DNA of 22,297 nucleotides from an uncultured Bacilli bacterium (GCA_910576985.1 CAJTLA010000022.1:1-22297); one strand, 5' to 3'. Counted from the first letter of the stretch, positions 6,196-14,975 are shown. Numbers and translations are program-made. The notes: generated from the letters alone by a model not told the origin.

Positions 6196-8494
6196 ATTCA
6201 AATTGAGAATTGTATAATTCGGCATATGCTCCATTTTTTTTCATCAATTGGTTATGATTTCCTTGTTCAATAATATTCCCATCTTTCATTACTAAAATTA
6301 AGTCAGCATTTTTTATAGTAGATAGTCGATGTGCGATAATAAATGAAGTTTTCCCTTTGGTTAATTGATCCATAGCATTTTGAACCAATTCTTCCGTTCT
6401 GGTATCTACATTGCTTGTTGCTTCATCTAAAATGAGAAATGGTGCATCTTCAATCATTCCACGAGCAATAGTCAGTAGTTGTCTTTGACCCGCTGATATG
6501 CTTTCACTATCATTTAATTCGGCATCATACCCTTTTGGTAATGTTCTAATGAAATGATCTAGTCCTACTGTTTGGCATACTTCTTTTACTTTTTCATCAC
6601 TTACTGTAGGACGATTATAGATTATATTTTCTTTTATTGTTCCTTCAAAAACCCAGGTATCTTGTAATACCATTGTAAATAACTCATGAATATTTTCTCT
6701 TGTTAATTGATTGATGGAAACGCCATCTATTTTTATATCTCCAGAGTTAATTTCGTAAAATTTCATAAGTAGATTTACCATAGTTGTTTTTCCTGCTCCT
6801 GTTGGCCCTACAATGGCGATTTTTTGTCCTGGGCGTGCTATTGCACTAAAATCTTTGATGGTTGGAGATTCATTTCCTTCATATTGGAATACCACATTTT
6901 CAAATTCAATTTTTCCTTTTACGTTGTTTTTGTTTAAGTGTTTTTTGATTTTTGATTGATCGTTCATTTCTTTTTCATCTACAAATTCAAAAACACGTTC
7001 ACTCGCTGCTGCTGTCGATTGAAGTGATGTCATTGCTTGCGCAATTTGTGTTAATGGTGATGTGAATAATCGAACATACGAAATGAAAGCTACAATTACT
7101 CCAAAACTAATGTGTCCATTCATGGTTAGTAATGCTCCTACAATACAGACTGCTACATACCCAAAGTTTCCAATAAAACTCATCATCGGCATCATTAGGC
7201 TTGATAAAAATTGACTTTTTCGGTTTGCATCATAAACATTTTGATTATATAAATCGAATTTTTCGTCAGCTTCTTTTTTTCCGTTATATACTTTTACGAC
7301 ATTGAGTCCTGAATATACTTCTTCTATGTGACCATTTAGGTTTCCTAATTCAGTTTGTCTAGCAGTAAAGTATTTTTGAGATTTGGCTAATACTGCAAAC
7401 ATGAAGACAAATCCAAGTAAACTTGATACAATAGCGGTAATGGCCATAATCCAGTTGGTATAAAACATCATAATAATTGTTCCTATAAATAATGTAATAG
7501 CGCTTACGAGTGTGGATAGTGATTGATTCATTGATTGTGCAATGGTATCTACATCGTTTGTTACTCTAGATAAGATATCACCTGTAGAGTGATTATCAAA
7601 ATAAGAAAGTGGTAAACGATTGATTTTTGTTACTATTTTGTTTCTGAGTTTGCGAGCAAATTTGTTTGATACATCGGTCATTGCAATCGATTCTAAGTAT
7701 GTGAATAATGCACTACATAAGTATAATGCAACTAGTAAAAGCCCTATTTTTTTGATGGTTTCCATATCCATAAATGGTTCTATTAGTTGTTGAATGCTTT
7801 TTGGCATTTCATCTATTTTTTTGTATAGCTCATTGGGATCTTCACTTTTTATGGTACTCATAATTGATAAAAATTTTCCTTGATCAGATGGTGTTATTTT
7901 TATGCCATCAATAGTGATTTCCTTTAATATAATTTGTTTGATACTTTCTGGTAATACAATTTGCTGTTCTTCCTTCATCATTTTCAATAGTTGTTTTTTA
8001 TCATTGAATGAGATGGTAATTCCTTCATATGTGGAATCTTTTAAAATTTTTGTTTGTATTGTTGGTGGTAATGTAGATATTTGGTTTATAATTTCATTTG
8101 GTTCTACTAGTAATTTTTGTAGTTTTTGTTTGTCAGATTCATCTATTTCACTTGATAACATGATATTTTTGAGGTTTTCTTCTGATAAGTCTGGCGCTAG
8201 TATTTCTGGTATGATCGTTTTTAGGTTTTCCTCATTTACACTTTCTGTGACTTGACTCGTTAATGTTTCTAGGTTCTCTTTATTTAATATTAATCCATCA
8301 GAAATTTCGTTGGTAAGGTCTGATAAACGATTTGGAGCGAAAATGGATAAAATAGAACCTAAAGCGGCTAGTACCAGAGAAAATATAATTAATGCTTTAA
8401 ATCCTTGTAATTCTTTTAATAAACGAGTTATTGCAGTTTTAAAGTTTTTGGCTTTTTCTTCTGTTTCAGGAGTTTTTTTATTTCGTGTTTCCAT
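6191..8494 (-). CDS. Heterodimeric ABC exporter, catalytically competent subunit with large extracellular insert
   Basis: This is a type IV (MDR-like) exporter half: membrane domain, then ATPase. Helix 1 is near residues 35-53 and helix 2 near 248-266. Between them lie about 190 mostly hydrophilic residues that must be extracytoplasmic and that are absent from standard 570-600-residue relatives. The ATPase has Walker A GPTGAGKTT (563-571), a signature degenerated to ISAGQ (about 666-670), Walker B FLILDEA with Glu691, and the switch His722 (IIAHRLS). AAAGGAGG precedes the ATG. The start overlaps the upstream partner gene by 17 nt, indicating translational coupling. By family, the likely role is export of drugs, peptides or lipids; the substrate is unknown. 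Confidence 0.9.
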   Translation of the reverse strand: METRNKKTPETEEKAKNFKTAITRLLKELQGFKALIIFSLVLAALGSILSIFAPNRLSDLTNEISDGLILNKENLETLTSQVTESVNEENLKTIIPEILAPDLSEENLKNIMLSSEIDESDKQKLQKLLVEPNEIINQISTLPPTIQTKILKDSTYEGITISFNDKKQLLKMMKEEQQIVLPESIKQIILKEITIDGIKITPSDQGKFLSIMSTIKSEDPNELYKKIDEMPKSIQQLIEPFMDMETIKKIGLLLVALYLCSALFTYLESIAMTDVSNKFARKLRNKIVTKINRLPLSYFDNHSTGDILSRVTNDVDTIAQSMNQSLSTLVSAITLFIGTIIMMFYTNWIMAITAIVSSLLGFVFMFAVLAKSQKYFTARQTELGNLNGHIEEVYSGLNVVKVYNGKKEADEKFDLYNQNVYDANRKSQFLSSLMMPMMSFIGNFGYVAVCIVGALLTMNGHISFGVIVAFISYVRLFTSPLTQIAQAMTSLQSTAAASERVFEFVDEKEMNDQSKIKKHLNKNNVKGKIEFENVVFQYEGNESPTIKDFSAIARPGQKIAIVGPTGAGKTTMVNLLMKFYEINSGDIKIDGVSINQLTRENIHELFTMVLQDTWVFEGTIKENIIYNRPTVSDEKVKEVCQTVGLDHFIRTLPKGYDAELNDSESISAGQRQLLTIARGMIEDAPFLILDEATSNVDTRTEELVQNAMDQLTKGKTSFIIAHRLSTIKNADLILVMKDGNIIEQGNHNQLMKKNGAYAELYNSQFEL

Positions 8495-10247
8495 TTTCTA
8501 ATTCCTCCTTTGATAGTTGTGAAGATGCAATTTGCTTATATACATTACATGTGTTTAGTAGTTCTTTATGGGTTCCTATTCCTACGCATTCTCCGTTATC
8601 TAATACAATAATTTTGTCTGCATTCATAATCGTTCCAATTCTTTGTGCTACAATTAAACTTGTTGCTTCTTTTGTATATTTTTTTAGTTCTTTTCTAAGA
8701 ATTGCATCTGTTTTATAGTCTAATGCGGAAAAGGAGTCGTCAAATATATAGATTTCTGGATCTCTTGCTATGGCTCTTGCAATTGCAAGTCTCTGTTTTT
8801 GACCTCCTGATATATTGGTTCCTCCTCCTGCGATATGTGTTTCATATTGTTCGTCCATTTTTTCTACGAATTCGGTTCCTTGTGCTATTTTAATGGCTTC
8901 TTTTATTTTTTGTTCTGTAATTGTTTTTTTGCCATTATCTCCATAGGAAACATTAAAGTTTACAGTTCCATTAAACATAACTGCTTTTTGTGGAACATAG
9001 CCTAGTTTGTTGTGTAATGTTTGTTGTGTATATTCTTTGACATTGATTCCATCTACCAATACCTCTCCATCTGTTGCATCATAAAATCTTGGTACTAAAT
9101 TAATCAGACTTGATTTTCCACTTCCTGTGGATCCAATAAATGCAACCGTTTCTCCTTTTTCGGCTTTAAAAGAGATATTTTTTAATAGGTATTCTTCTGC
9201 GTCTGGGTATTTAAATGAAACATTTTTAAATTCTACAGTTCCTGTTTCTTTGGTTGCTCCATCATATGATCCATCTTTTATGTTGATGTCTATTTCTAAC
9301 ACTTCATTAATACGTTTGGCTGATACTGAAGCTCTTGGTAACATCATAAAAATCATAGCTAGCATTAGGAAAGACATAATTACTTGCATAGCATAAGATG
9401 AGAATACAATCATGTCACCAAATAAAGTTAGTTTGTTTGCCATCAAGCTATCTTTTATAATATAAGCTCCAATGAAGTAAATTGACAGTGTTAAAAAGTA
9501 CATGATAAGATACATGATTGGTGACATAATTGCAAATGTTTTTTGGTTGAATAGTTGCTGTTTTGTTAATTTATTGTTTACTTCATTAAATTTTTGTTCT
9601 TGATATTGTTCTGCATTAAATGCTCTTACTACACGAATTCCAGTTAGGTTTTCACGAGTTACTCCATTTAATTGATCTGTTAGTTTTTGAACGATTTTAA
9701 ATTTTGGCATTACAATGATTACTAGGCAAATGATAACAGATAGTAGAATTACTACAAAAACAGCTGTTATTGCACTCCATTGCCAACTTTTATTTAATAT
9801 TTTTGTGATTGCCCATATGGCTGTAATTGGGGCTTTTATTAATAGTTGAAGTCCCATTCCTACAAGCATTTCTACTTGAGTGATGTCGTTTGTTGTTCTT
9901 GTGATTAAACTGCTTGTTGAAAATTGTTTTATTTCATGCATGGATAATTTTTCTACTTTGTTAAAGAGTTTTTTTCTTGTTTTCATAGAAAATGTTGCGC
10001 CTACATAAGCGATTAAGTATCCAACAAAAATAGAAGATATTAAACTCCCTAGTGCACAAAGCAACATCAGGGCTCCATTTTTTATAATGTCTGTCATTTT
10101 ACTTCCTTCTGTTTGAACTAAGATTGTAATTTCTGACATATAATCTGGCATTTTTAGTTCTAGCCAAACTTGTGCGAAGATCAATACAAAAGAAATAAGT
10201 ATAATGATCCATTCTTTTTTTGTAAAGTTTTTTAGTAGTTTTATCAT
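8478..10247 (-). CDS. Heterodimeric ABC exporter, subunit with degenerate ATPase site
   Basis: This 589-residue exporter half has six predicted transmembrane helices in the first 310 residues, then an ATPase domain. Walker A is GSTGSGKSS (372-380) and the signature ISGGQ is intact (479-483). Walker B reads IYIFDDS, so the catalytic glutamate position (504) is Asp, and the switch histidine is Gln535 (IVAQRIGTI). This is the pattern of the non-catalytic partner in heterodimers such as TM287/288 and LmrCD. The degenerate ISAGQ of the partner should complete the same inactive ATP site, while this intact signature completes the active one. It is first in the two-gene operon and has a purine-rich AAAGGAAGGAAAC leader before the ATG. 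Confidence 0.92.
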   Translation of the reverse strand: MIKLLKNFTKKEWIIILISFVLIFAQVWLELKMPDYMSEITILVQTEGSKMTDIIKNGALMLLCALGSLISSIFVGYLIAYVGATFSMKTRKKLFNKVEKLSMHEIKQFSTSSLITRTTNDITQVEMLVGMGLQLLIKAPITAIWAITKILNKSWQWSAITAVFVVILLSVIICLVIIVMPKFKIVQKLTDQLNGVTRENLTGIRVVRAFNAEQYQEQKFNEVNNKLTKQQLFNQKTFAIMSPIMYLIMYFLTLSIYFIGAYIIKDSLMANKLTLFGDMIVFSSYAMQVIMSFLMLAMIFMMLPRASVSAKRINEVLEIDINIKDGSYDGATKETGTVEFKNVSFKYPDAEEYLLKNISFKAEKGETVAFIGSTGSGKSSLINLVPRFYDATDGEVLVDGINVKEYTQQTLHNKLGYVPQKAVMFNGTVNFNVSYGDNGKKTITEQKIKEAIKIAQGTEFVEKMDEQYETHIAGGGTNISGGQKQRLAIARAIARDPEIYIFDDSFSALDYKTDAILRKELKKYTKEATSLIVAQRIGTIMNADKIIVLDNGECVGIGTHKELLNTCNVYKQIASSQLSKEELENGNTK

Positions 10248-10278
10248 GTTTCCTTCCTTTCTTTATCCTATTTTACTG

Positions 10279-10334
10279 GTTGCCTTTTTTGGGCAACTTA
10301 TACTAGTATATGTTTTTTTGACATAATTTGTCAA
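10279..10334 (-). promoter_or_regulatory. ABC exporter promoter with three dyad symmetries
   Basis: On the minus strand, TTGACA (10329-10334), 18 nt and TATACT (10305-10310) form a good promoter. Three perfect palindromic elements overlap or follow it. TTGACA-N5-TGTCAA (10318-10334) covers the -35. TATACTAGTATA (10299-10310) covers the -10. GTTGCC-N7-GGCAAC (10279-10297) lies in the early transcript and could form a small hairpin or bind a repressor. Exporters of this type are often controlled by MarR, PadR or TetR repressors, but none is encoded nearby. Confidence 0.7.
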
Positions 10335-10359
10335 CCTCCACGTCAATATCTTTTCAAAT

Positions 10360-10394
10360 AAAAGTTCTCATTTTATTAACGAGAACTTTTTTTC
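10360..10394. terminator. Terminator after the collagen-like gene
   Basis: The perfect 10-bp arms AAAAGTTCTC (10360-10369) and GAGAACTTTT (10381-10390) have an 11-nt loop and lie immediately after the minus-strand gene's stop at 10395. The plus strand has the longer T run, but no plus-strand gene precedes it, so the minus-strand role is the natural one. Confidence 0.75.
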
Positions 10395-11021
10395 TTATTT
10401 ATTAATAATTTCGGCTTTACATAATGACACAAATGCTGGATTTGAGTTATTGTTACCTACTACTACCACCATTCCGTATTCACTTTTTAAAATGCTTCCT
10501 TGTGCGACTGTTTGACCTCCTGCATTAATATCTACACTAGGGGTTCCTACTGGTAAATAAGAACGAATCGCTGCTTCACAGTTGGAATCACAACCTGCTG
10601 GTTGTGGGGTTGGGGCTGGCAAATAAGTAATTGCATCATTATAGCTACTACTTGTTATTGTTATGGAAGCAATTCAACAAATGGATAAAGCTTCTTCTGG
10701 GACTCCCTGATTATTCACTAATTGAAATAAGCCTGAATTTGGATTATTGTTTGGAGCTGGTAAAAGTGATCCTGGTCGTCCACTTACATTATTGCCACTT
10801 TCCATTGCAACAGTAAGATTATCATTTGGATACAATGTAATGATTTGTTGAATTACATTTCTCATTTGATCTACACAAAAGCAAGTTGTAAAGTTGGCAT
10901 TACTTCCAGTTGGGCCTGTTGCACCTGTTGGGCCTGTCGGACCAAAACAACATAAGCACTTAGGTAAACATCTTTGATCATCTTTAATTTTTCTCATAAT
11001 ATTTTCATAATTATAGCTCAT
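10395..11021 (-). pseudogene. Short-collagen-repeat surface protein interrupted by an in-frame TGA
   Basis: Reading minus from the ATG at 11021, the product is MSYNYENIMRKIKDD, a Cys-rich CLPKCLCCF, a short collagen-like GPTGPTGATGPTG, then a globular domain. That domain is cut after ALSIC by TGA (10674-10676) and continues in the same frame with no other lesion for 92 codons to TAA. The continuation (IASITI..., PAPTPQPAGCDSNCEAAIRSYLPVG, ...) reads as the rest of the domain and resembles spore/exosporium-type collagen-like proteins. A CGA to TGA transition is the simplest cause. The downstream half has no start of its own (TTG, no ribosome site). Start choice is uncertain: the frame is open back to 11105, and only weak AAGAAG precedes 11021. 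Confidence 0.65.
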
Positions 11022-11119
11022 ATGTATATCTTCTTTCGCTATAACATATGAGCCTTCAACATTTGCAGTAATTATAAATATATCTATTTTGGAGCTTTTA
11101 TTCATTTATAGTTCATGCA

Positions 11120-11365
11120 CTAGTTTTTGTTCTCTTCATATTTTAAAATATCATTTACCTCACATTTTAAAACATAGCAAAATCTAGATATCACATCTAA
11201 ATCTACCCTTGTTACTTTATTGTTATAGTATCTATTAATTAAATCATAATTCATTGCTACCATAGTACTTAGTTTACTTCTACTAATTCCTCTTTTTTCA
11301 ATCATTTTTTTTAAATTAATATCTATTTTTCCATAATCTTTTAATACATAAATAGTATCATTCAT
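11120..11365 (-). CDS. Small XRE (Cro/C1-type) helix-turn-helix regulator
   Basis: This 81-residue DNA-binding protein is nearly all helix-turn-helix: INLKKMIEKRGISRSKLSTMVAMNYDLINRYYNNK gives the two recognition helices, followed by VDLDVISRFCYVLKCEVNDILKYEENK, the usual final helices of the single-domain (YozG-like) XRE group. GAGGTGA precedes the ATG. It is divergent from the TM2 gene, and its stop is about 100 nt before the collagen-like ATG. Control of either neighbour is possible but only inferred from position. Confidence 0.85.
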   Translation of the reverse strand: MNDTIYVLKDYGKIDINLKKMIEKRGISRSKLSTMVAMNYDLINRYYNNKVTRVDLDVISRFCYVLKCEVNDILKYEENKN

Positions 11366-11488
11366 AACATCACCTCAACTTATTATTATAATTAATTTGT
11401 TCATTATTTTTCAGTCCATAAAAATACCTATTTTTTCTTTTTTTATGATTTTATCATAATGATTATTTACAAATGATTTAATTTTATA

Positions 11489-11494
11489 TATAAT
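11489..11494 (+). promoter_or_regulatory. -10 element of the TM2-DUF2752 unit
   Basis: TATAAT lies 24 nt before the chosen ATG of the TM2 gene, in the divergent gap with the XRE gene. No clear -35 is present. Confidence 0.45.
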
Positions 11495-11518
11495 TAATGT
11501 ATGAAAGGAGTTTGTTTT

Positions 11519-11854
11519 ATGGATAAACAAAAAATAGATTTATATTTAACAACTAATGCAAAATACTTTGAACCATCAGCAATTCCAATTATTAGACAAA
11601 AATTGGAAAATGCAAGTGAGGAGACTTTATTAACACTTCAAGCATGTGAGTTAAAAGATCCAACAATTCTTTTGATCTTATCACTATTTTTAGGAAGTTT
11701 CGGTATTGACCGCTTTATGCTTGGCGATGTTGGTATGGGAGTACTTAAATTAATCACTTGTGGTGGATGTGGAATTTGGACAATCATCGATTGGTTTACT
11801 GTAATGAAAAGAACGAAACAAAAGAATTTTTCATCTATATCTATGATTATTTAA
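11519..11854 (+). CDS. TM2 domain membrane protein
   Basis: This 111-residue protein has a short N-terminal helical region (to about residue 50), then a TM2 domain. LLILSLFLGSFGIDRFMLGD is the first helix with the family's G-x-D-R-F turn, and GVLKLITCGGCGIWTIIDWF is the second with the conserved IWxIIDWF. The function of bacterial TM2 proteins is not established. The ATG at 11519 has AAAGGAG 8-9 nt upstream; the earlier in-frame ATG at 11501 overlaps that site. Its stop is one base from the next start, so the two genes are translationally coupled. Confidence 0.85.
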   Translation: MDKQKIDLYLTTNAKYFEPSAIPIIRQKLENASEETLLTLQACELKDPTILLILSLFLGSFGIDRFMLGDVGMGVLKLITCGGCGIWTIIDWFTVMKRTKQKNFSSISMII

Positions 11855-11855
11855 T

Positions 11856-12221
11856 ATGCATCGTTTAAAAATAGGAATTATTGAAATTGTAATGTTATTA
11901 GGACTAGCTCTTGTATTTAATACTTTAAGTATAAGAATCTGTCCTTTTTTTAACATTTTCAAAATACCATGTCCTGGATGTGGTTTAACAAGATCCATCA
12001 TATGTTTATTTAAAGGTAATTTTTTAGAGAGTATTCAATATAATATATTAGGATTTCCAATTTTGATTTTCTGTTGTATTTATATAATTCTTATATTCAT
12101 TCATAAATACGATCAATTGGAATTAATATTTGTAAAACATAAAAAAAAGATTATTGCTGGCTCTATCATATTACTTATTATTACTGAGCTTATTAATCTT
12201 CAAAATCCTAAATTATATTAA
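11856..12221 (+). CDS. DUF2752 family membrane protein
   Basis: The 121-residue protein has about three hydrophobic segments and the DUF2752 hallmark CPGCGLTRSI at residues 39-48, just before an amphipathic stretch. DUF2752 proteins have no established function; the CPxCGxTR motif suggests a metal- or thiol-based role. The start has no ribosome site of its own and lies one base after the TM2 stop, so it is probably translated by coupling. TM2 and DUF2752 genes are, from memory, often adjacent, implying a shared membrane function. Confidence 0.85.
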   Translation: MHRLKIGIIEIVMLLGLALVFNTLSIRICPFFNIFKIPCPGCGLTRSIICLFKGNFLESIQYNILGFPILIFCCIYIILIFIHKYDQLELIFVKHKKKIIAGSIILLIITELINLQNPKLY

Positions 12222-12248
12222 AAAAATGGCTTAATTGGCCATTTTTTT
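12221..12248. terminator. Bidirectional terminator between DUF2752 and the large surface protein gene
   Basis: AAAAAATGGC (12221-12230) and GCCATTTTTT (12238-12247) pair perfectly across a 7-nt loop. T runs on both strands suit the convergent genes. Confidence 0.85.
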
Positions 12249-12281
12249 ATTATTAAATTTCTTTTTTTAAGTTTCATTATT

Positions 12282-14975
12282 TTATAACGTTTTATCTGCT
12301 TCTGCTGTTGGTTCACTTATGGTTGTTAGTGATTCTTTTTCTGCTTCTAATGCAGCTCTTTCTGCAGCATAATCTTTTGAATTTGTCGTTGTAGGTGCAG
12401 TTTCTGTTTGAACTGGTGTTGCTTCTGGTTCTGCTTGAACTGGAACCTCTACTGGAGTTGTTTCTGGTTCTACTTGAACTGGAGCATCTACTGGTGTTGT
12501 TTCTATTTGAACTTCTGTTACTTCTGATTCTGCCTGATCTGGAGTAGTTGCAACCTCGTCTACTTTTGTCTCTGGCGTTACTTCTGTAAATTCATCTGAA
12601 ACAATTTCTCCTGCAACTGGTTCTTTTCCTGCATCTAATATTGACTCTAACTCTTTACGTTCTTCTTCTGTCAAGCTAGCTAAAATATCACTATCAATCC
12701 CATCTAGTGAAGAACCATTAGATGACGAATTATCATTAGATGACGAATTATCATTAGATGATGAATTATTGTCAGAAGATGAATTATTCGTATTGTCTCC
12801 TACTATGGTATTAGAATCAGAACTTGAACTATAAGTATCACTATAATGAATTTCACTTTCATCTGTAGTTATCCATTCACCAGTATTTATATTATTATCT
12901 TCAATATACTGATCTGTTTCTTGTGATGTTCCAATTGAATCTTTAATGGCATCAGGGTTTGTAATCACAGTTTTATCTTCTTCTACTACTACATTTCCAA
13001 CACCACCAATGTTTTCCACTTGGTCGTTATGATCATCCTTAAAGTCATCATAATCATCATAGGTTGGTTGATTTGTATCTTTGTCTGGATCATAAGCTCC
13101 CATTGTATCTGAATCAATAATAATATCTTCTTGACCAGGAATTTCTACAACAATGTCTCCGTTTTCATCTTTTGATTGTGTTCCATTATTATTATTTACA
13201 AAATCATCTACTACGTCTTCAAATGATTCTTGGTCTTTTTTTTCATTTTCTTGTTCTGTTTCTTCTTTTACTTCTAATTCTGCCTGTGTTGTTGGTACTT
13301 TTGGAACGACTCTTACTGTAGTTCCAAGAGATATTGTTGTACTTCCAGGAATCCCATAACTACCATTACTTAATCCACCACCAATTATGTTTTGATTATT
13401 GGCGATCCAATTAATTTCATCAAATTCTCCTAATTGAACATTCTCTTTTTCTAAATATGGAAGTACAGTATCTTCAATATATACTTTATCATCATCTTGG
13501 TCATCTGATAATGTTTTCATATAATTTTCAAATACTTCTTTTTCTGATTCTTGATAAGAAATCATTACTTCCATTTTAGTATCTACTTTTCTCATATATT
13601 CTGCCCAATCATCAGAGAAGAAAGTTGTTTTTCCGTTTTCACAGACTTCATCAGAATTATATAAATTCATAATGTCTTGTCCTACTACTTGTGCATTATA
13701 AACATTTGCTTGTTGATAAATTAAACAAGTTGATAGCATTCCAATTGGACCATTGCTAGTTCCTGCTACTGGAATCATTGCTCTTGACTCAATTAAATTT
13801 TTTAAGTTACTTGAATTACCTTTTTGATTTGCAATGATAGCTTCTTCATAAGATTTAATATAATTGCTATATTCTTTATTTGCAATAAATTGATAAATAA
13901 ATGGATTTTCTTCTTTTGTAGTATAAATAGCTCCAAGTAAGTTGTTTACTTTATTAAAATCACTACTTAATTCTTCTTTATCTGTACTTCCATTTCTCAT
14001 TAATTTTGTGAATGTGAGGTCATCCATACTTTCTAAATTAATTGAAATCAACCAGTTATCTAATTCTTCTACTGAAACAGCCATTTTTCCTTCTCTTGTT
14101 AATTTATTTACTTCTTCTTCTGAAGTAACTAGAATGCCACGTTCCATAAATGCTTTTGCTAGTAATTGTAGTTTTTCGATGTGTGTTTGTTCATCATTGA
14201 TATTAAAGTTATGAAATTCGTCAACTTCAAATGTAGTCATTTCTACTTGGTTTGATGCTATTTCTAGCATTTGAGAAATAGAAGTTGAGTCTAATTCAGG
14301 CACTTGTGCTTTTTCATGTAAATTTCGTTCTATTCCAAGTCCTGTTGCAAGAAGTGCTGCTGCTAATACTCCTCCACAAACTTTTACTTTATGTTTTTTG
14401 AATTTTTCCTGGATTTTGCCACCTAAGCTTTTCAAACTTCCAATGATTCCTACTGTTTGACCATTGTATGGATTTTGTTTTGATAAACTAAACTTTTTTA
14501 TTGGTTGTTCCTTTTGCATTTCTCTAGCAATCTCTGCTCTTGTAATTTGTTCTTCTAATTCAGGCATAGACACTTTTCCAAAATATTTCACCTCTTCTGG
14601 CGTAAAGGTTCCTGCTGCAAAAGCATCGTTTACCAAGTTTCTATTTCTAAGCATTTCTGTAACATCTGCAAGTGTTCCTCTTGCATCTTCTATCCTTCCA
14701 TCTTTTAAGAAACTCTCTATTTTTGATTCAGCACTTGCAAAGAAATAATTTTCTGGACGTTTTTGATAAAAATGTTTCATTGTTGGAACGAATTTTTTGT
14801 TTAACTGTTCTTGAACTTCTCCCATTCTCATTCCTTTTCCTACTGCTGTTGCAATAATAATATTACTAACGCGACTCATTTCTCTATCAAAATCTTCTGT
14901 AGTTGGAAACGTTCCTGCTGCAATATCAGCTTGGAACGCGTTTATTCTTTTTTCTATTAATTCTTGTAAATTCAT
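12282..14975 (-). CDS. Large membrane-anchored protein with acidic repeat-rich C-terminus, unknown function
   Basis: I do not recognise this 897-residue protein. It has no signal peptide. Residues 1-195 are a soluble, helical, presumably cytoplasmic domain with QADIAAGTFPTTEDFDREM and a later echo DAFAAGTFTPEEV. One hydrophobic helix (about 197-215, KVCGGVLAAALLATGLGI) follows a Lys-rich stretch, so the remainder should be outside. Residues 220-560 look folded and helical. From about 580 the chain is acidic and low-complexity, with six-residue Ser/Asn repeats (SSSNDN) and 13-residue Pro/Val/Glu repeats (PVQVEPETTPVEV). The ATG is placed 9 nt after AAGGAG; an ATG three codons earlier overlaps it. 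It is second in an operon with the 469-residue protein, 21 nt apart. Confidence 0.8.
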   Translation of the reverse strand: MNLQELIEKRINAFQADIAAGTFPTTEDFDREMSRVSNIIIATAVGKGMRMGEVQEQLNKKFVPTMKHFYQKRPENYFFASAESKIESFLKDGRIEDARGTLADVTEMLRNRNLVNDAFAAGTFTPEEVKYFGKVSMPELEEQITRAEIAREMQKEQPIKKFSLSKQNPYNGQTVGIIGSLKSLGGKIQEKFKKHKVKVCGGVLAAALLATGLGIERNLHEKAQVPELDSTSISQMLEIASNQVEMTTFEVDEFHNFNINDEQTHIEKLQLLAKAFMERGILVTSEEEVNKLTREGKMAVSVEELDNWLISINLESMDDLTFTKLMRNGSTDKEELSSDFNKVNNLLGAIYTTKEENPFIYQFIANKEYSNYIKSYEEAIIANQKGNSSNLKNLIESRAMIPVAGTSNGPIGMLSTCLIYQQANVYNAQVVGQDIMNLYNSDEVCENGKTTFFSDDWAEYMRKVDTKMEVMISYQESEKEVFENYMKTLSDDQDDDKVYIEDTVLPYLEKENVQLGEFDEINWIANNQNIIGGGLSNGSYGIPGSTTISLGTTVRVVPKVPTTQAELEVKEETEQENEKKDQESFEDVVDDFVNNNNGTQSKDENGDIVVEIPGQEDIIIDSDTMGAYDPDKDTNQPTYDDYDDFKDDHNDQVENIGGVGNVVVEEDKTVITNPDAIKDSIGTSQETDQYIEDNNINTGEWITTDESEIHYSDTYSSSSDSNTIVGDNTNNSSSDNNSSSNDNSSSNDNSSSNGSSLDGIDSDILASLTEEERKELESILDAGKEPVAGEIVSDEFTEVTPETKVDEVATTPDQAESEVTEVQIETTPVDAPVQVEPETTPVEVPVQAEPEATPVQTETAPTTTNSKDYAAERAALEAEKESLTTISEPTAEADKTL
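12418..12495 (-). repeat. Two 39-bp direct repeats encoding a 13-residue Pro/Glu unit
   Basis: Units 12418-12456 and 12457-12495 differ at few positions and encode PVEVPVQAEPEAT and PVDAPVQVEPETT; a partial unit adjoins on the left. In-frame copy-number change would lengthen or shorten the extracellular stalk without a frameshift. Confidence 0.8.
12718..12771 (-). repeat. Three 18-bp tandem repeats encoding SSNDNS units
   Basis: Units 12718-12735 and 12736-12753 are identical (TTAGATGACGAATTATCA), and 12754-12771 is diverged. They lie in the Ser/Asn-rich part of the 897-residue protein and preserve frame. Confidence 0.85.

Noticed and set aside
10395..10622. Separate small gene for the C-terminal half of the collagen-like protein
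   Set aside because: It could only start at TTG without a ribosome site, and it is in frame with the upstream half across one TGA.
10674..10676. Selenocysteine codon
   Set aside because: It follows a Cys codon in a structural surface protein, and no stable hairpin is visible just downstream; a CGA to TGA change is simpler.
12718..12771. CRISPR-like array
   Set aside because: The 18-bp units are contiguous without spacers and encode a Ser/Asn repeat in a long gene.
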